Below, piece after piece: positions 1 through 9,202 of a stretch of 64,000 nucleotides of DNA. Position 1 is the stretch's first letter. Each line of letters opens with the position of its first letter. Below the pieces are notes generated by a model. That model was given only the letters and a program-made list of their open reading frames with translations. It searched no databases and was not told the DNA's origin. The DNA is taken from NCBI RefSeq assembly GCF_019636075.1, contig NZ_JAHBYG010000001.1, positions 180,596 to 244,595 of the forward strand, read 5' to 3'. This stretch comes from Ferrovibrio sp. Lineage in GTDB: Bacteria; Pseudomonadota; Alphaproteobacteria; Ferrovibrionales; Ferrovibrionaceae. The position numbers and the translations under genes are program-made.

Positions 1-135
1 AAGGTGGCCAAGTGGTGGATGCCCGATGACGTGGTGTTCGTCAGCGAATTGCCGCACACCGCCACCGGAAAATTGCTCAAGACCAAACTGCGCGAGCAAT
101 TCAAGGATCACAAGCTGCCCACGCCGGGCGCCTGA
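1..135 (+). CDS. Acyl-CoA synthetase (AMP-binding family), C-terminal end only
   Basis: The window opens inside this gene; 44 codons remain before the TGA. The visible peptide carries the last conserved motif of the acyl-adenylate-forming (ANL) family, [16 protein letters not shown]. Its Lys in the TGK segment is normally the catalytic lysine of the mobile C-terminal domain. The preceding [11 protein letters not shown] segment is typical of medium/long-chain fatty acyl-CoA ligases, which make acyl-CoA from a carboxylate, ATP and CoA. The exact acyl substrate cannot be told from this fragment. The lipoprotein gene downstream follows after 6 bp and may be cotranscribed. Confidence 0.85.
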   Translation, partial: KVAKWWMPDDVVFVSELPHTATGKLLKTKLREQFKDHKLPTPGA

Positions 136-141
136 TCGCCG

Positions 142-729
142 ATGATGATGCGCCGCCCGCTGCTGTTGGTTGCGCTGCTGCTGGCGCTGGCGGCTTGCCA
201 GCGCCCATCGGCTGTCGGCAAAACCGAAACCAAGCCGGCGGAATCCCCTGCCTCCGCGCAGGCGGAACAGCCCCGCTCCGGCGGTTTCTTCTCGCGGCTG
301 ACCACGCGGCGCAGCGACCCGCCGCCGGTTGCGTTGGCCGAGCCGGTCAAAGCGCCGGCCCGCTATCGCCATTGCGCGGAATGCCTGTTGGATGCCGAAG
401 GCCGCGAAGTGCCGGCCTCGCTGGCCATTCGCGGTTTCGTGGAGAATGTCGAGCAGCGCGGCAATGTTCTGGCGGTGAGCGGCTGGGCTGCGGATGCCGA
501 TCGCAAGGGCCCGCCGGCTGAGCTGCTGTTCATCGCGCGTGGGGTGGTGATCTGGCGCGGCGTGCCCAGTGTCACGCGCGGCGATGTGGCCCAGCATCTC
601 GGCGTCACCAATACGGCCGTGTTCGGCTACAGCTTCGAGATTCCGCTATCCGAGATGGGGCCGCCCTCGGTGCTCTGGGCGATCGACCAAGCCGGCCGTG
701 CCAAGACGCTGGAAGTGATCAAGCGCTGA
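142..729 (+). CDS. Putative lipoprotein, unknown function
   Basis: 195 residues. The N-terminus is a lipoprotein signal: two Arg, a Leu/Ala-rich core and the lipobox LAAC with Cys at residue 19. A Pro/Ala/Ser-rich linker follows to about residue 75. Then comes a compact domain of about 120 residues containing a CAEC pair near residue 78 and a GWAADAD segment, which looks like a small beta-rich module. I do not recognise a named family with confidence. Three consecutive ATG codons begin the frame and the first was taken as start. It sits between the acyl-CoA synthetase and folP on the same strand. Confidence 0.7.
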   Translation: MMMRRPLLLVALLLALAACQRPSAVGKTETKPAESPASAQAEQPRSGGFFSRLTTRRSDPPPVALAEPVKAPARYRHCAECLLDAEGREVPASLAIRGFVENVEQRGNVLAVSGWAADADRKGPPAELLFIARGVVIWRGVPSVTRGDVAQHLGVTNTAVFGYSFEIPLSEMGPPSVLWAIDQAGRAKTLEVIKR

Positions 730-757
730 TCGCTCTCTATAAGAGAGTCAGGTAGGG

Positions 758-1666
758 GTGGCTTGGCGCCGCCTGCCATGCTATCTGCCGGGCATGCCTG
801 ATCTGCCGAAATCCGCAACCCTGCCGGGGCTGGATTGGCCGCGTTTGCCAGCCAGCCGCCCGCTGGTAATGGGAATCGTGAATGTTACCGCCGACAGCTT
901 CTCCGGGGATGGCCTGGCGGGAAAGCCCGATGCCGCCATAGCCCAGGCCCGCGCCATGGTGGCGGCCGGTGCCGACATGCTCGATCTTGGCGCCGAATCG
1001 ACCCGGCCTGGGGCCGAACCGGTGGATAGCGCCACCGAACAGGCCCGCCTGCTGCCCGTGCTGCAAGGCTTGCACGATATCGGCGTGCCGATCTCGGTGG
1101 ATACGCGCTATGCCGCCACGATGCGCGCCGTGCTGGCTGCGGGTGCCCATATCATCAACGATATCAGCGCGCTGGAAGACGATCCCGACAGCCTGGCGGC
1201 AGTGGCGGAGGCCGGCTGCCCGGTGGTGCTGATGCACAAGCAGGGCCAGCCCGCCACCATGCAGCAGGATCCGCAGTATGAAGATGTGGTGGCCGAGGTG
1301 CTGGCCTATCTGCTACGGCGCGTGGATATCTGCGTCGCGGCAGGTATCCGGCGCGACAACATCATCCTCGATCCCGGTATCGGCTTCGGCAAGACGGTGG
1401 CGCATAATGTGGCCCTGCTGCGTGCGATCCCGCGTTTCACGGCGCTTGGCCTGCCGCTGCTGATCGGCCTGTCGCGCAAGAGCCTGTTGGGTACGCTGGC
1501 CGAAGCACCCGATCCGGCGCACCGCCTGGGCGCTTCGCTGGCCGGGGCGTTGTTCGCCGCCAGCCGGGGCGCGCAAATTCTGCGGGTGCATGACGTAGCC
1601 GATACCGTGCAGGCCCTGAAAGTCTGGCGTGCGCTGGATTTCCAGGCGCCCGGCGATATGGCATAA
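758..1666 (+). CDS. folP: Dihydropteroate synthase
   Basis: Condenses 6-hydroxymethyl-dihydropterin diphosphate with p-aminobenzoate to give dihydropteroate in folate synthesis (cytosol). The protein shows the family's ordered signatures: MGIVNVTADSFSGDG at the first strand, DLGAESTRPGA, ISVDTRYA, INDISALEDD, LMHKQGQP, and the pterin-binding GLSRKS near the C-terminus. The length of about 290-302 residues is normal for this TIM barrel. The frame opens at GTG 758 with a GAGAG about 9 bases upstream; an ATG at 794 would remove 12 poorly conserved residues and is a real alternative. glmM follows on the same strand, as in many alphaproteobacteria. Confidence 0.93.
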   Translation: MAWRRLPCYLPGMPDLPKSATLPGLDWPRLPASRPLVMGIVNVTADSFSGDGLAGKPDAAIAQARAMVAAGADMLDLGAESTRPGAEPVDSATEQARLLPVLQGLHDIGVPISVDTRYAATMRAVLAAGAHIINDISALEDDPDSLAAVAEAGCPVVLMHKQGQPATMQQDPQYEDVVAEVLAYLLRRVDICVAAGIRRDNIILDPGIGFGKTVAHNVALLRAIPRFTALGLPLLIGLSRKSLLGTLAEAPDPAHRLGASLAGALFAASRGAQILRVHDVADTVQALKVWRALDFQAPGDMA

Positions 1667-1711
1667 TCCGGGCAGCCAGGCCGCTTTGGGCGGCCCGATT
1701 CGGGATTTCTG

Positions 1712-3058
1712 ATGACACGCGCTTTTTTTGGCACCGATGGCATCCGTGGCCTCGCCAATGCCGAGCCGATGACCGCCGCCACCGCGTTGCGGGTCGGCAT
1801 GGCCGCCGGCGCCTATTTCACCCGCGGCGAGCATCGCCACCGGGTGTTGATCGGCAAGGATACCCGCCTGTCCGGCTATATGCTGGAACCCGCGCTCACC
1901 GCCGGTTTCACCTCGGTGGGCATGGATGTGTTCCTGGTCGGCCCGATGCCCACGCCGGCCGTGGCCATGCTCACCCGTGCCCTGCGCTGCGATCTCGGCG
2001 TGATGATCTCGGCCTCGCATAATCCGTTTCACGATAACGGCATCAAGCTGTTCGGTCCCGATGGCTACAAGCTGTCGGATACGGCCGAAGCCGAGATCGA
2101 GGCGATGATCACCGGTCAGGCGCAGCCGGTGCTGGCGGCATCGGAAAAGCTCGGGCGTGCCAAGCGGCTGGACGATGCCGATGGCCGCTATATCGAATTC
2201 GCCAAGACCACGCTGCCCAAGGGGCAGAAGCTGGGCGGCCTGAAAGTGGTGGTCGATTGCGCCAATGGCGCGGCCTACAAGGTGGCGCCCGCCGTGCTGT
2301 GGGAATTGGAAGTTGATGTGATTTCCATCGGCGTGAAGCCCGATGGGTTCAACATCAACAGGCAATGCGGTTCCACGCATCCGGCCGCGCTGCAGGAAGC
2401 CGTGGTGGCCCATGGCGCCGATCTGGGCATAGCGCTGGATGGCGATGCCGACCGCGTGGTGATGGTGGACGAACGTGGCCAGGTGATCGATGGCGACCAG
2501 TTGATGGCCGTTGTGGCGGAAAGCTGGCTGGCCCAGGGCAAGCTGGCGCGCGGCGGCCTGGTGGCCACCATCATGTCCAACCTCGGGCTGGAGCGTTTCG
2601 TCAACGGCCTGGGGCTGGAATTGCGCCGCACCAAGGTGGGCGACCGCTATGTGCTGGAGGCGATGCGCGAGCATGGCTTCAATCTCGGCGGCGAACAGAG
2701 CGGCCATATCATCCTGTCGGATTTCGCCACTACGGGCGATGGCCTGGTGGCTGCCTTGCAGGTGCTGTCGGCATTGGCCGATTCCGGCAAGCGGGCATCT
2801 GAATTCTGTCGCCGCTTCCAGCCCTATCCGCAATTGCTGCGCAATGTGCGCCATTCCGGCGGCAAGCCGCAGGATGCACCGGATGTGCAGCGCGCCATCC
2901 AGGCCGGCGAAGCCAGGCTGGCCGGTTCGGGCCGCATCGTGATCCGCCCCAGCGGCACCGAACCGCTGATCCGCGTGATGGCGGAAGGCGAGGATGAAAC
3001 GCTGGTTTCCGCGGTGGTGGACGAGATCGTTCGTGCGCTGGAGAAAGCCGCGGCATGA
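1712..3058 (+). CDS. glmM: Phosphoglucosamine mutase
   Basis: Interconverts glucosamine-6-phosphate and glucosamine-1-phosphate, feeding UDP-GlcNAc for peptidoglycan and LPS. The 448-residue length is typical. The FFGTDGIRG opening, the active-site serine loop SASHNP (residues 100-105, phosphoserine at 102), the metal loop DGDADR, GGEQSGH, and the C-terminal phosphate-binding RPSGTEP are all present. It lies 45 bp after folP and overlaps thiD by 4 bp (ATGA), so folP-glmM-thiD probably forms one transcript. Confidence 0.97.
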   Translation: MTRAFFGTDGIRGLANAEPMTAATALRVGMAAGAYFTRGEHRHRVLIGKDTRLSGYMLEPALTAGFTSVGMDVFLVGPMPTPAVAMLTRALRCDLGVMISASHNPFHDNGIKLFGPDGYKLSDTAEAEIEAMITGQAQPVLAASEKLGRAKRLDDADGRYIEFAKTTLPKGQKLGGLKVVVDCANGAAYKVAPAVLWELEVDVISIGVKPDGFNINRQCGSTHPAALQEAVVAHGADLGIALDGDADRVVMVDERGQVIDGDQLMAVVAESWLAQGKLARGGLVATIMSNLGLERFVNGLGLELRRTKVGDRYVLEAMREHGFNLGGEQSGHIILSDFATTGDGLVAALQVLSALADSGKRASEFCRRFQPYPQLLRNVRHSGGKPQDAPDVQRAIQAGEARLAGSGRIVIRPSGTEPLIRVMAEGEDETLVSAVVDEIVRALEKAAA

Positions 3059-3861
3059 GCAATCCGTCGCGCGGCCGCGTGTTGATCGTGGCCGGTTCCG
3101 ATTCCGGCGGCGGAGCCGGCATCCAGGCCGATATCAAGGCGGTGACCATGCTGGGCGGTTTCGCCGCCACGGCCATCACCGCGCTCACCGCGCAGAATAC
3201 GCTCGGCGTGCATGGCGTGCATGAAGTGCCGGCCGCCTTCGTGGCCCAGCAGATGCGCGTGGTGCTGGAGGATATCGGCGCCGATGCGATCAAGACCGGC
3301 ATGCTGAATTCGCCCAGCGTGATCGAGGCCATCGTGCGCGTGCTGGATGATGTGGCGCCGCATATTCCGCTGGTGGTGGATCCGGTGATGGTTGCCAAGG
3401 GCGGTGCGCGGCTGTTGCAGCCCGAAGCCGAGGTGGCGCTGATCGAACAACTGATCCCGCGGGCCACGATCATCACGCCCAACCTGCCCGAGGCCGAGGC
3501 GCTGATCGGCAAGGCGATTCCCGATGCCGCCGCGATGCCGGCTGCCGCGCATAGCCTGCTCGGGCTGCGGCCCAAGGCGGTGCTGCTCAAGGGCGGGCAT
3601 CTCGATAGCAGCGAGTTGCTGGATCTGCTGCAAACGCCGGAAGGCGAGACGCGTTTCCTTGCTCAGCGGATCGACAGCCGCTCCACGCATGGCACGGGCT
3701 GCACGCTGGCATCCGCGATTGCCGCCGGGCTGGCTTTCGGCAAACCGCTCCGGCAGGCGGTGGCGGAAGCGCGCGATTATGTGCGCCAGGCCATGCTCAC
3801 GGCGCCGGGCCTGGGCCAGGGCCATGGCCCGCTGAATCATGGTTGGCCGCTAAACCACTAG
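3055..3861 (+). CDS. thiD: Hydroxymethylpyrimidine/phosphomethylpyrimidine kinase
   Basis: Phosphorylates HMP and HMP-phosphate for thiamine synthesis. The 268-residue ribokinase-like fold shows the start motif [17 protein letters not shown], the TALTAQNT loop, [26 protein letters not shown] and the anion-hole [10 protein letters not shown] with its catalytic Cys/Asp region. It starts inside the glmM stop (ATGA). No TPP-riboswitch space exists upstream, so it is expressed from the folP-glmM transcript. The convergent permease stop lies 11 bp beyond. Confidence 0.95.
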   Translation: MSNPSRGRVLIVAGSDSGGGAGIQADIKAVTMLGGFAATAITALTAQNTLGVHGVHEVPAAFVAQQMRVVLEDIGADAIKTGMLNSPSVIEAIVRVLDDVAPHIPLVVDPVMVAKGGARLLQPEAEVALIEQLIPRATIITPNLPEAEALIGKAIPDAAAMPAAAHSLLGLRPKAVLLKGGHLDSSELLDLLQTPEGETRFLAQRIDSRSTHGTGCTLASAIAAGLAFGKPLRQAVAEARDYVRQAMLTAPGLGQGHGPLNHGWPLNH

Positions 3862-3872
3862 CGCAGAAAACA

Positions 3873-5327
3873 CTAAGGCAGAACCAGGGCCAGCACGCCC
3901 ATGCTGCACAGCAGGGTGAATAGCGCATAGCCGCCATAGCGGCGCAGGATAAGCCGCTCCTGGCCGGGAATGCCGGCAAATGCGCAGGCCATCGCCACCT
4001 TGCCGGGGAATATCGCCGTCATCGCGCCGGCCACGCTGTTTTGCAGGCCCAGCACCCAAAGCTCGGGGGCATTGATGGCCTGGGCGAGCGCGCTCTGGAT
4101 CGGCAACAACAGGCCATTGACGGCGGATGTGGAGCCGGTCAGCGCACCCATCACCATGGCAAAGAGCGGACCGCCATAGGCTGCAGCACTGCCGGTATTC
4201 GCGCTCCAGCTTTGCGCCAGCGCATCGGCCATGCCGGTGCCGGTATAGATCCGCGCAATGGTGAGGAACACCACCATCGCGGCCACCGGCATGCGCGCGC
4301 CTTGCCAGGTCTGGCGCAACAGCCCGGGCAGCCGCGATGTCTCGCCGCGCAGCAACAGATCGGCAATCGCCAGCAGCAGCAGGATGCTGGCGGCGTGATA
4401 CAGCAGGGGAAATGTCGGCAGGCTGTCGAATGGCCGCAAGACGGCAATGCCATTCAGCAGCGGCGCGATGCCGGGGATCAGGCGGCTGCCCAGCAACAGC
4501 AGCGCCAGCGCGCCATAGGCCAGCACGGTGCGTATCGGCGCCGCCTGCATCAGTCCTTCGCGCCAGGCCATCACGCCCAGTATCAGCGCGCAGGCAACCA
4601 GGCCTGAGGCTTCCACCGCGCCCAGCCAGTTGCCCAGGATCAGCAATCCGATCAGGCCCAGCAGATAGCCGGCCTCAACCAGCAGATCGCCGGGCGCCGG
4701 CTTGATGCCCTGGCGGTGCATCAGCAGCCAGAACCATGGCAGCAGCACCAGCACCAGCGGCGCGCTGGTGATCGAGGAATAGAAACCGAAATCCACCAGC
4801 GGCACATGGGCCAGCGATGCACCGATTTGCGTGCCTACGGCCAGGGCGCCCCAGGGCACCAGCATCTGGCAGAAGATGCTCAGCAATGCGGCGCTCAGCG
4901 GCGGAATGCCCAGGCGCAGCAATCCGCCGATAGCGGCGGCATAGCCGATGCCGAAGCCGATCGCGCTTTCCACGCAGGGGCCGGCCAGGAAGCAATAGAG
5001 AAAGACATGGCGGTGCAGTTTTCCGGGATCGATCGGCGCAGCCGCCATCGCCGCGCCTGCGGTGGGTTTGGTGTTGCCGCCGCTCAGCACCAGATGCAGA
5101 AACAGCCCGAACAACACGATGCTGCCGCCTTGCCAGGCCAGCCACACGCCTTTGGCCAGTTCCAGCGGCAGCATGGCCAGATAGCTTGCGGTGTCTGACG
5201 CGCCATAATAAGCGGCCAGCAATGTGGCCAGCAGCCCGAAGGCGCCGGCGCGCAGCAGCGGCATGCGGCTGGCCAGCACAAGGCCGGTTACCAGCAGAAT
5301 CGGAGCGAGATAGATCAGCGCGGTCAT
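3873..5327 (-). CDS. LctP-type L-lactate/glycolate permease family protein
   Basis: Polytopic membrane protein of 484 residues from MTALIYLAPILL, with about 12 hydrophobic segments. Family signatures of LctP/GlcA permeases include the CVESAIGFGIGYAAAIG region and, near the C-terminus, TGSTSAVNGLLLPIQ and the NSVAGAMTAIFPGKVAMA stretch. These carriers import lactate, glycolate or related monocarboxylates with protons. A longer frame begins at 5513 but its first 62 residues are Arg/Pro-rich and unlike a membrane protein. The MocR regulator gene ends 29 bp upstream on the same strand, so the two are probably cotranscribed. Confidence 0.8.
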   Translation of the reverse strand: MTALIYLAPILLVTGLVLASRMPLLRAGAFGLLATLLAAYYGASDTASYLAMLPLELAKGVWLAWQGGSIVLFGLFLHLVLSGGNTKPTAGAAMAAAPIDPGKLHRHVFLYCFLAGPCVESAIGFGIGYAAAIGGLLRLGIPPLSAALLSIFCQMLVPWGALAVGTQIGASLAHVPLVDFGFYSSITSAPLVLVLLPWFWLLMHRQGIKPAPGDLLVEAGYLLGLIGLLILGNWLGAVEASGLVACALILGVMAWREGLMQAAPIRTVLAYGALALLLLGSRLIPGIAPLLNGIAVLRPFDSLPTFPLLYHAASILLLLAIADLLLRGETSRLPGLLRQTWQGARMPVAAMVVFLTIARIYTGTGMADALAQSWSANTGSAAAYGGPLFAMVMGALTGSTSAVNGLLLPIQSALAQAINAPELWVLGLQNSVAGAMTAIFPGKVAMACAFAGIPGQERLILRRYGGYALFTLLCSMGVLALVLP

Positions 5328-5356
5328 GCTGTGCGGTGTATTATACCAAAGCCGCC

Positions 5357-6790
5357 TTACACAACACCCTGGCGTGCCTCCGGTGTGCGGTCGAGCAGGC
5401 CGCGCAGGCGGCGCAGGCCTTCGCGCAATTCGCTGCGATCGGGGCAGGGGGCCAGCGAGATGCGCACCCAGGCCGCCGGGTTGGAGCGATAATCGGGCAC
5501 GAAGCTGGTGCAACTGGCGATCCGCACGCCCAGCATCAGCGCCTGGGCGGTGAAGTCATTCGGCCGCCAGGGCTCGGGCAGTTCCACATACACATGCAGG
5601 CTGCTGGGATGGCTGCGATAGGTGTGGCCGACCAGATATTCGGCGGCGATGCCCTGGCGGATGGCGGCTTCGGTACGCACCGATTCCAGCATCGCTTCGG
5701 CGGTGCCGTCCTCGATCCATTGCCGCACGATCTCCTGGTTCAGGCGGGGATTGTTCACCGCGATGGCATGCAGCACATCGCCGAAACGCTCGATCAAAGC
5801 CGGCGGTGCCGCCAGCCAGCCGACGCGCAGGCCCGGCGCCATGCATTTCGAGGCCGAGGCGATATACACCGTGCGTTCGGGCGCCAGCACGGCCAGCGGC
5901 AATGGCCGTTCGCGGATCACGAAACCATACACATCGTCTTCCACGATGGTGAGGTCGCGTTTGCGCGCCACGGCCACGATATCTTCGCGCCGCTTGGCCG
6001 ACATGATGGCATTGGTGGGATTGTGCAAGGTGGGCTGGATCAACACGCTGCGCGCATTGGTACGCGCCGCGGCTTCGTCCAGCGCTTCGGGCAGCATGCC
6101 TTCGTCATCCATCGCCACGGCATGCAGGCGCGTCGAACGCTGCCGCGCATTTTCGTGGATGCCGCCATAGGTCAGCGATTCCACCAGCAGGGTTTCGCCC
6201 GGTTCGGCCAGACCCGAAATCGCCAGCGCCAGGGCCTGCTGGGCGCCGGCCGTGGCGATGATCTGATCGGGGCTCAGTTTCAGGCCGGTACGGCCGATCC
6301 ATTGCGCGGCTGCCGCACGATGCGCCGGGTCGCCCAGCAGGCGGCTATAAGCCAGCAGATGCCCCACGCCGTCGCGCGCCGACAAATCGCGCAGGGTGCG
6401 CTGCATATGATGTTCGTAATCGGGCAGGCTGGGCTCGTTGCGCGACAATTCGATCAGCCCGGGGCTGCGCAGATCTGGCAATGCCGGCAGGTCGCTGGCC
6501 GCAGGATGCGGCATGGCCGGCTCGCGGCCCTGATGGCCGGCTTCCTGCGGCGGCTTCACGAAAGTGCCGCGCCCCACCTCGCCCGAAAGCAGGCCCTTTT
6601 GCTCCGCCAGCATGTAGCCACGGCTGACCGTACCCACCGTGACGCCCAGCTTCCAGGCCAGGTCGCGTTGCGGCGGCAGGCGGGTGCCGGGCGGCAATTC
6701 GCCCGAGCGCACGGCGGATTCAATCGCTGTGGCCAGGGCCTGATAGCGCGGGCCAGGGAATTGCTGCAGGTCGGGTGTCCATATTGTCAT
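5357..6790 (-). CDS. MocR-family (GntR HTH + aminotransferase-fold) transcriptional regulator
   Basis: 477 residues from MTIWTPDL, the usual MocR opening. Residues 10-80 form a GntR winged helix (GTRLPPQRDLAWKLGV, GTVSRGY, GRGTF). Residues about 110-470 form a fold-type I aminotransferase domain with HNPTNA near 257, DDVYG near 285 and the PLP lysine in ASASKCMAPG (Lys315). Such proteins bind PLP or a PLP adduct as effector and rarely catalyse. A palindrome covers its own start codon, suggesting autoregulation, and the permease behind it is the likely target. An upstream TTG at 6820 is a less likely start. Confidence 0.9.
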   Translation of the reverse strand: MTIWTPDLQQFPGPRYQALATAIESAVRSGELPPGTRLPPQRDLAWKLGVTVGTVSRGYMLAEQKGLLSGEVGRGTFVKPPQEAGHQGREPAMPHPAASDLPALPDLRSPGLIELSRNEPSLPDYEHHMQRTLRDLSARDGVGHLLAYSRLLGDPAHRAAAAQWIGRTGLKLSPDQIIATAGAQQALALAISGLAEPGETLLVESLTYGGIHENARQRSTRLHAVAMDDEGMLPEALDEAAARTNARSVLIQPTLHNPTNAIMSAKRREDIVAVARKRDLTIVEDDVYGFVIRERPLPLAVLAPERTVYIASASKCMAPGLRVGWLAAPPALIERFGDVLHAIAVNNPRLNQEIVRQWIEDGTAEAMLESVRTEAAIRQGIAAEYLVGHTYRSHPSSLHVYVELPEPWRPNDFTAQALMLGVRIASCTSFVPDYRSNPAAWVRISLAPCPDRSELREGLRRLRGLLDRTPEARQGVV

Positions 6791-6801
6791 GGTGACAATA
6801 T
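6781..6801. promoter_or_regulatory. Perfect 9-bp inverted repeat over the MocR start codon (probable operator)
   Basis: Left arm ATATTGTCA (6781-6789), spacer TGG, right arm TGACAATAT (6793-6801). The arms are exact reverse complements. The TTGTCA..TGACAA type is the usual shape of GntR/MocR operators. The ATG of the MocR gene (6788-6790, minus strand) lies inside it, so bound protein would cover the translation start region and probably block transcription. No clear Shine-Dalgarno sequence precedes that ATG. Assigning the site to this MocR protein is inference. Confidence 0.7.
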
Positions 6802-6806
6802 TTACA

Positions 6807-6864
6807 TTGACGCCATTCAATCGTCAACATAGAAGTTCAATATCAGCATTGAAGGGGTTCAATG
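6807..6864. promoter_or_regulatory. Two further dyads between MocR and the DUF1127 gene
   Basis: TTGACG (6807-6812) and CGTCAA (6822-6827) form an inverted repeat with a 9-bp spacer. CATTGAA (6847-6853) and TTCAATG (6858-6864) form a perfect 7-bp inverted repeat with spacer GGGG. Together with the MocR palindrome they fill most of the divergent promoter region between 6790 and 6906, which suggests dense control of both directions. No clear sigma70 hexamer pair was identified by eye. Confidence 0.45.
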
Positions 6865-6905
6865 TTGCAATTTAAAGGCACAATGCAAGGAGATGGAGCG
6901 GTGTC

Positions 6906-7172
6906 ATGGCTGAATGTATCGATACAATTGGACGGTCTGAGTATCTAGGCCCTGCCGAGCGGCTGGGTAGCACGCTGGGTCGGGCCATCGACAAGAGCCT
7001 TGCGGCTCTCGCCGGTATGGCGAGCACCATTGTGTATGGCCTGCTGGCTTGGCAGCGGCGGGCAGAGGAACGGGCGGTTCTGGCCGGCCTTTCCGAACGG
7101 CAACTCAAGGATATCGGCCTCAGCCGGGGGGATATTGCCGCCGAATCCGGCAAGCCTTTCTGGGTTCGATGA
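6906..7172 (+). CDS. DUF1127 family small protein
   Basis: 88 residues. The C-terminal half shows the DUF1127 pattern: a helix with WQRRAEERAVLAGLSERQLKDIGLSRGDI, then ESGKPFW at the end. Proteins of this family are small, basic and common in alphaproteobacteria; some bind RNA and modulate phosphate or carbon metabolism. Here a 45-residue N-terminal extension with a short hydrophobic stretch precedes the domain. A GGAG lies 7 bases before the ATG and another AAGGAG lies further up. It is divergent from MocR and shares its dyad-rich promoter region. Confidence 0.85.
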   Translation: MAECIDTIGRSEYLGPAERLGSTLGRAIDKSLAALAGMASTIVYGLLAWQRRAEERAVLAGLSERQLKDIGLSRGDIAAESGKPFWVR

Positions 7173-7268
7173 GGTGAGATTCGGAGTTTGATGCCAAACG
7201 GGCCGGCGCCGCGCGGGTGATACGATATCGCAGCGGCGCCAGTTCCCAACAAATCCTGCGGGGCCAGC

Positions 7269-8066
7269 ATGCGTTTGCCGATCTATCAGGTTGATGCCTT
7301 CACCGACACGGTGTTTCGCGGCAATCCGGCGGCTATCGTGCCGCTGCAAAGCTGGCTGCCCGATGCCATGCTGCAGGCCATTGCCGCCGAAAACAATCTT
7401 GCCGAAACCGCCTTTTTCGTGCCGCAAGGCAGCGATGGCCGCTATCACCTGCGCTGGTTCACGCCCGAGGTGGAAGTGGATCTCTGCGGCCATGCCACGC
7501 TGGCAAGCGCCTGGTTGCTGCTGACCCGGCTGGTGCCGCATCTGCGCAAGGTGGAATTCGAAACCCGCAGCGGCTTGCTGCCGGTGACGCTGGATGGCGA
7601 AACCGGCCGGCTTGAAATGGATTTTCCCGCCCGTATCGCCGTGCCGGCAAACCCGCCGCCGGCTTTGCTGGAAGGCCTGGGGGCCGCGCCGGCCATCGTG
7701 CTGGAATCGGCGGCCTGGCTGGCGGTTTACGAGAGCGCCGATCAACTGCATGCGCTGAAACCCGATATGGCCCGGCTTGCCACGCTGGAAAAATACGGCG
7801 TGATCGCCACCGCGCCCGGCGACCGGCCCGGCGTGGATTGCGTCTCGCGCTTTTTCGCGCCGCGTGTCGGCGTACCGGAAGATCCGGTCACCGGCTCGGC
7901 CCATTGCACCATCGTGCCGTATTGGGCCGCGCGCCTGGGCCGCAGCCATATTCATGCCTATCAGGCATCCAAGCGCGGCGGGCATCTGTTCTGCCGGTTC
8001 GAGGGCGAGCGGGTGCGGCTGGCCGGCAGTTGCATGCCTTATCTTGAAGGCAGCATCACGGTGTGA
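7269..8066 (+). CDS. PhzF family epimerase/isomerase
   Basis: 265 residues with the two-lobed diaminopimelate-epimerase-like fold of PhzF. Visible signatures are QVDAFTDTVFRGNPAAIV, the catalytic glutamate in ENNLAETAFFV (near residue 45), RWFTPEVEVDLCGHATLA, and in the second half EDPVTGSAHC. Family members isomerise small acids; only a few act in phenazine synthesis and no phenazine genes are nearby. The physiological substrate is unknown. Confidence 0.9.
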   Translation: MRLPIYQVDAFTDTVFRGNPAAIVPLQSWLPDAMLQAIAAENNLAETAFFVPQGSDGRYHLRWFTPEVEVDLCGHATLASAWLLLTRLVPHLRKVEFETRSGLLPVTLDGETGRLEMDFPARIAVPANPPPALLEGLGAAPAIVLESAAWLAVYESADQLHALKPDMARLATLEKYGVIATAPGDRPGVDCVSRFFAPRVGVPEDPVTGSAHCTIVPYWAARLGRSHIHAYQASKRGGHLFCRFEGERVRLAGSCMPYLEGSITV

Positions 8067-8162
8067 GTTTCAGCCCGAGCCGGCGTCCCCCGGTTCGGGA
8101 AACTCGGGCGGGGCGTGTTCTCCCCTGTTGCGCGCCCCGCCCATCTTCCACACAATCATGCA

Positions 8163-8633
8163 ATGGCGATGATCGAAATCAGGCAAGCGCATGGCGAGAC
8201 GGATTTGGCGCGCGCGCGGTCGCTGTTTGTGGAATATGCCAATTCGCTGAATTTCAGTCTGTGCTTCCAGGGGTTCGATGCCGAACTGGCAACCCTGCCA
8301 GGCAAATACGCGCCGCCATCGGGTGCGTTGTTGCTGGCCTGGGTGGATGGCCATGCGATGGGAGTGGTCGCCTTGCGCGATCTTGGCGAGGGCATCGCCG
8401 AGATGAAGCGGCTCTATGTGAAGCCCCAGGCGCGTGGCCTGCAGCTTGGCCGCAAGCTTGCCGAAGCCATCATGGCCGAGGCCCGGGTCAGGGGCTATGG
8501 CCGCATGCGGATCGACACCTTGCAGCGCATGCAGACGGCCAATGCGCTGTATGATGCGCTTGGCTTCTACGAAATTCCGCCCTATACGCCGAACCCCGAA
8601 CCCGATGTGCGCTACCGCGAAGTCGCGCTTTGA
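8163..8633 (+). CDS. GNAT family N-acetyltransferase
   Basis: 156 residues from MAMIEIRQ. The acetyl-CoA-binding motif A is clear in EMKRLYVKPQARGLQLGRKLAEAIM, followed by motif B around LQRMQTANALYDALGFYEIPPY. A longer frame begins at 8115 but its first 16 residues read through non-conserved sequence. The acceptor substrate cannot be inferred. The closing residues PNPEPDVRYREVAL match the common small-molecule GNAT subgroup seen in proteobacteria. Confidence 0.85.
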   Translation: MAMIEIRQAHGETDLARARSLFVEYANSLNFSLCFQGFDAELATLPGKYAPPSGALLLAWVDGHAMGVVALRDLGEGIAEMKRLYVKPQARGLQLGRKLAEAIMAEARVRGYGRMRIDTLQRMQTANALYDALGFYEIPPYTPNPEPDVRYREVAL

Positions 8634-8764
8634 TCGGAATTGCCCGGCATTTTTTGCCGCCAGGCATCAGCCGTTGCCCTGATTTTCGCCGATAACCGGG
8701 CTGCAATATTGTGGCAAGCAACTTGCTACGATCCTGGAAGACACAGGTTTTCCAGGAGACTGGC

Positions 8765-9202
8765 ATGATCATCGACACCGCAATCCGCACGCCGTCCTTT
8801 CAGCAGAAAACGCCGGGCCCCTCGGCTGCGCCCAATGGCACCGCCTTCGCCGACATGCTCACCAAGGCTGCCGGCCTGGATCGCGATTTCACCCGCATGA
8901 CGCCCAACGATATGAAGACGGCGGCGAAGAAGCTGTTCGATGACGGCAAGATCGACCTGCATCAACTGGGCATGCTGCAGATGGCCGGTCCGTTGGGCAA
9001 AGTCGGCCCGAATGGGCAATTCATCCCCTTCACGCCGGCCGAGAAGGCGCAGATCGACAATACGCCGGTCAATTACATCCAGATGACCAAGGATGCCATC
9101 GCCGGCATCGAAAGCCGTGGCCAGGCATCCAGCCCCACATCCGGCTATCGGGATTGGAAAGCCCTCAACGCGCTGCTGACGCAGCAGCAGGGCGTGCGCT
9201 AA
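8765..9202 (+). CDS. Conserved-type hypothetical protein, cytosolic
   Basis: 145 residues starting MIIDTAIRTPSFQQ, chosen because CAGGAGAC stands 7-8 bases before the ATG. No signal peptide or membrane segment. A disordered N-terminal stretch (about residues 8-28, Pro/Ala/Gly-rich) precedes a helical core with DFTRMTPNDMKTAAKKLFDDGKIDLHQLGML near residues 41-72. That resembles the small proteins, sometimes linked to flagella or secretion, that contain an MTP-motif helix followed by a 'dgkIdl' turn. I cannot name the family. The stop overlaps the convergent Ada-like gene by 4 bp. Confidence 0.65.
   Translation: MIIDTAIRTPSFQQKTPGPSAAPNGTAFADMLTKAAGLDRDFTRMTPNDMKTAAKKLFDDGKIDLHQLGMLQMAGPLGKVGPNGQFIPFTPAEKAQIDNTPVNYIQMTKDAIAGIESRGQASSPTSGYRDWKALNALLTQQQGVR

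Noticed and set aside
3040..3060. TPP riboswitch before thiD
   Set aside because: thiD starts inside the glmM stop, so there is no leader to hold one.
7269..8066. Phenazine biosynthesis locus
   Set aside because: A single PhzF-family gene with no other phz gene nearby; the family is broad.
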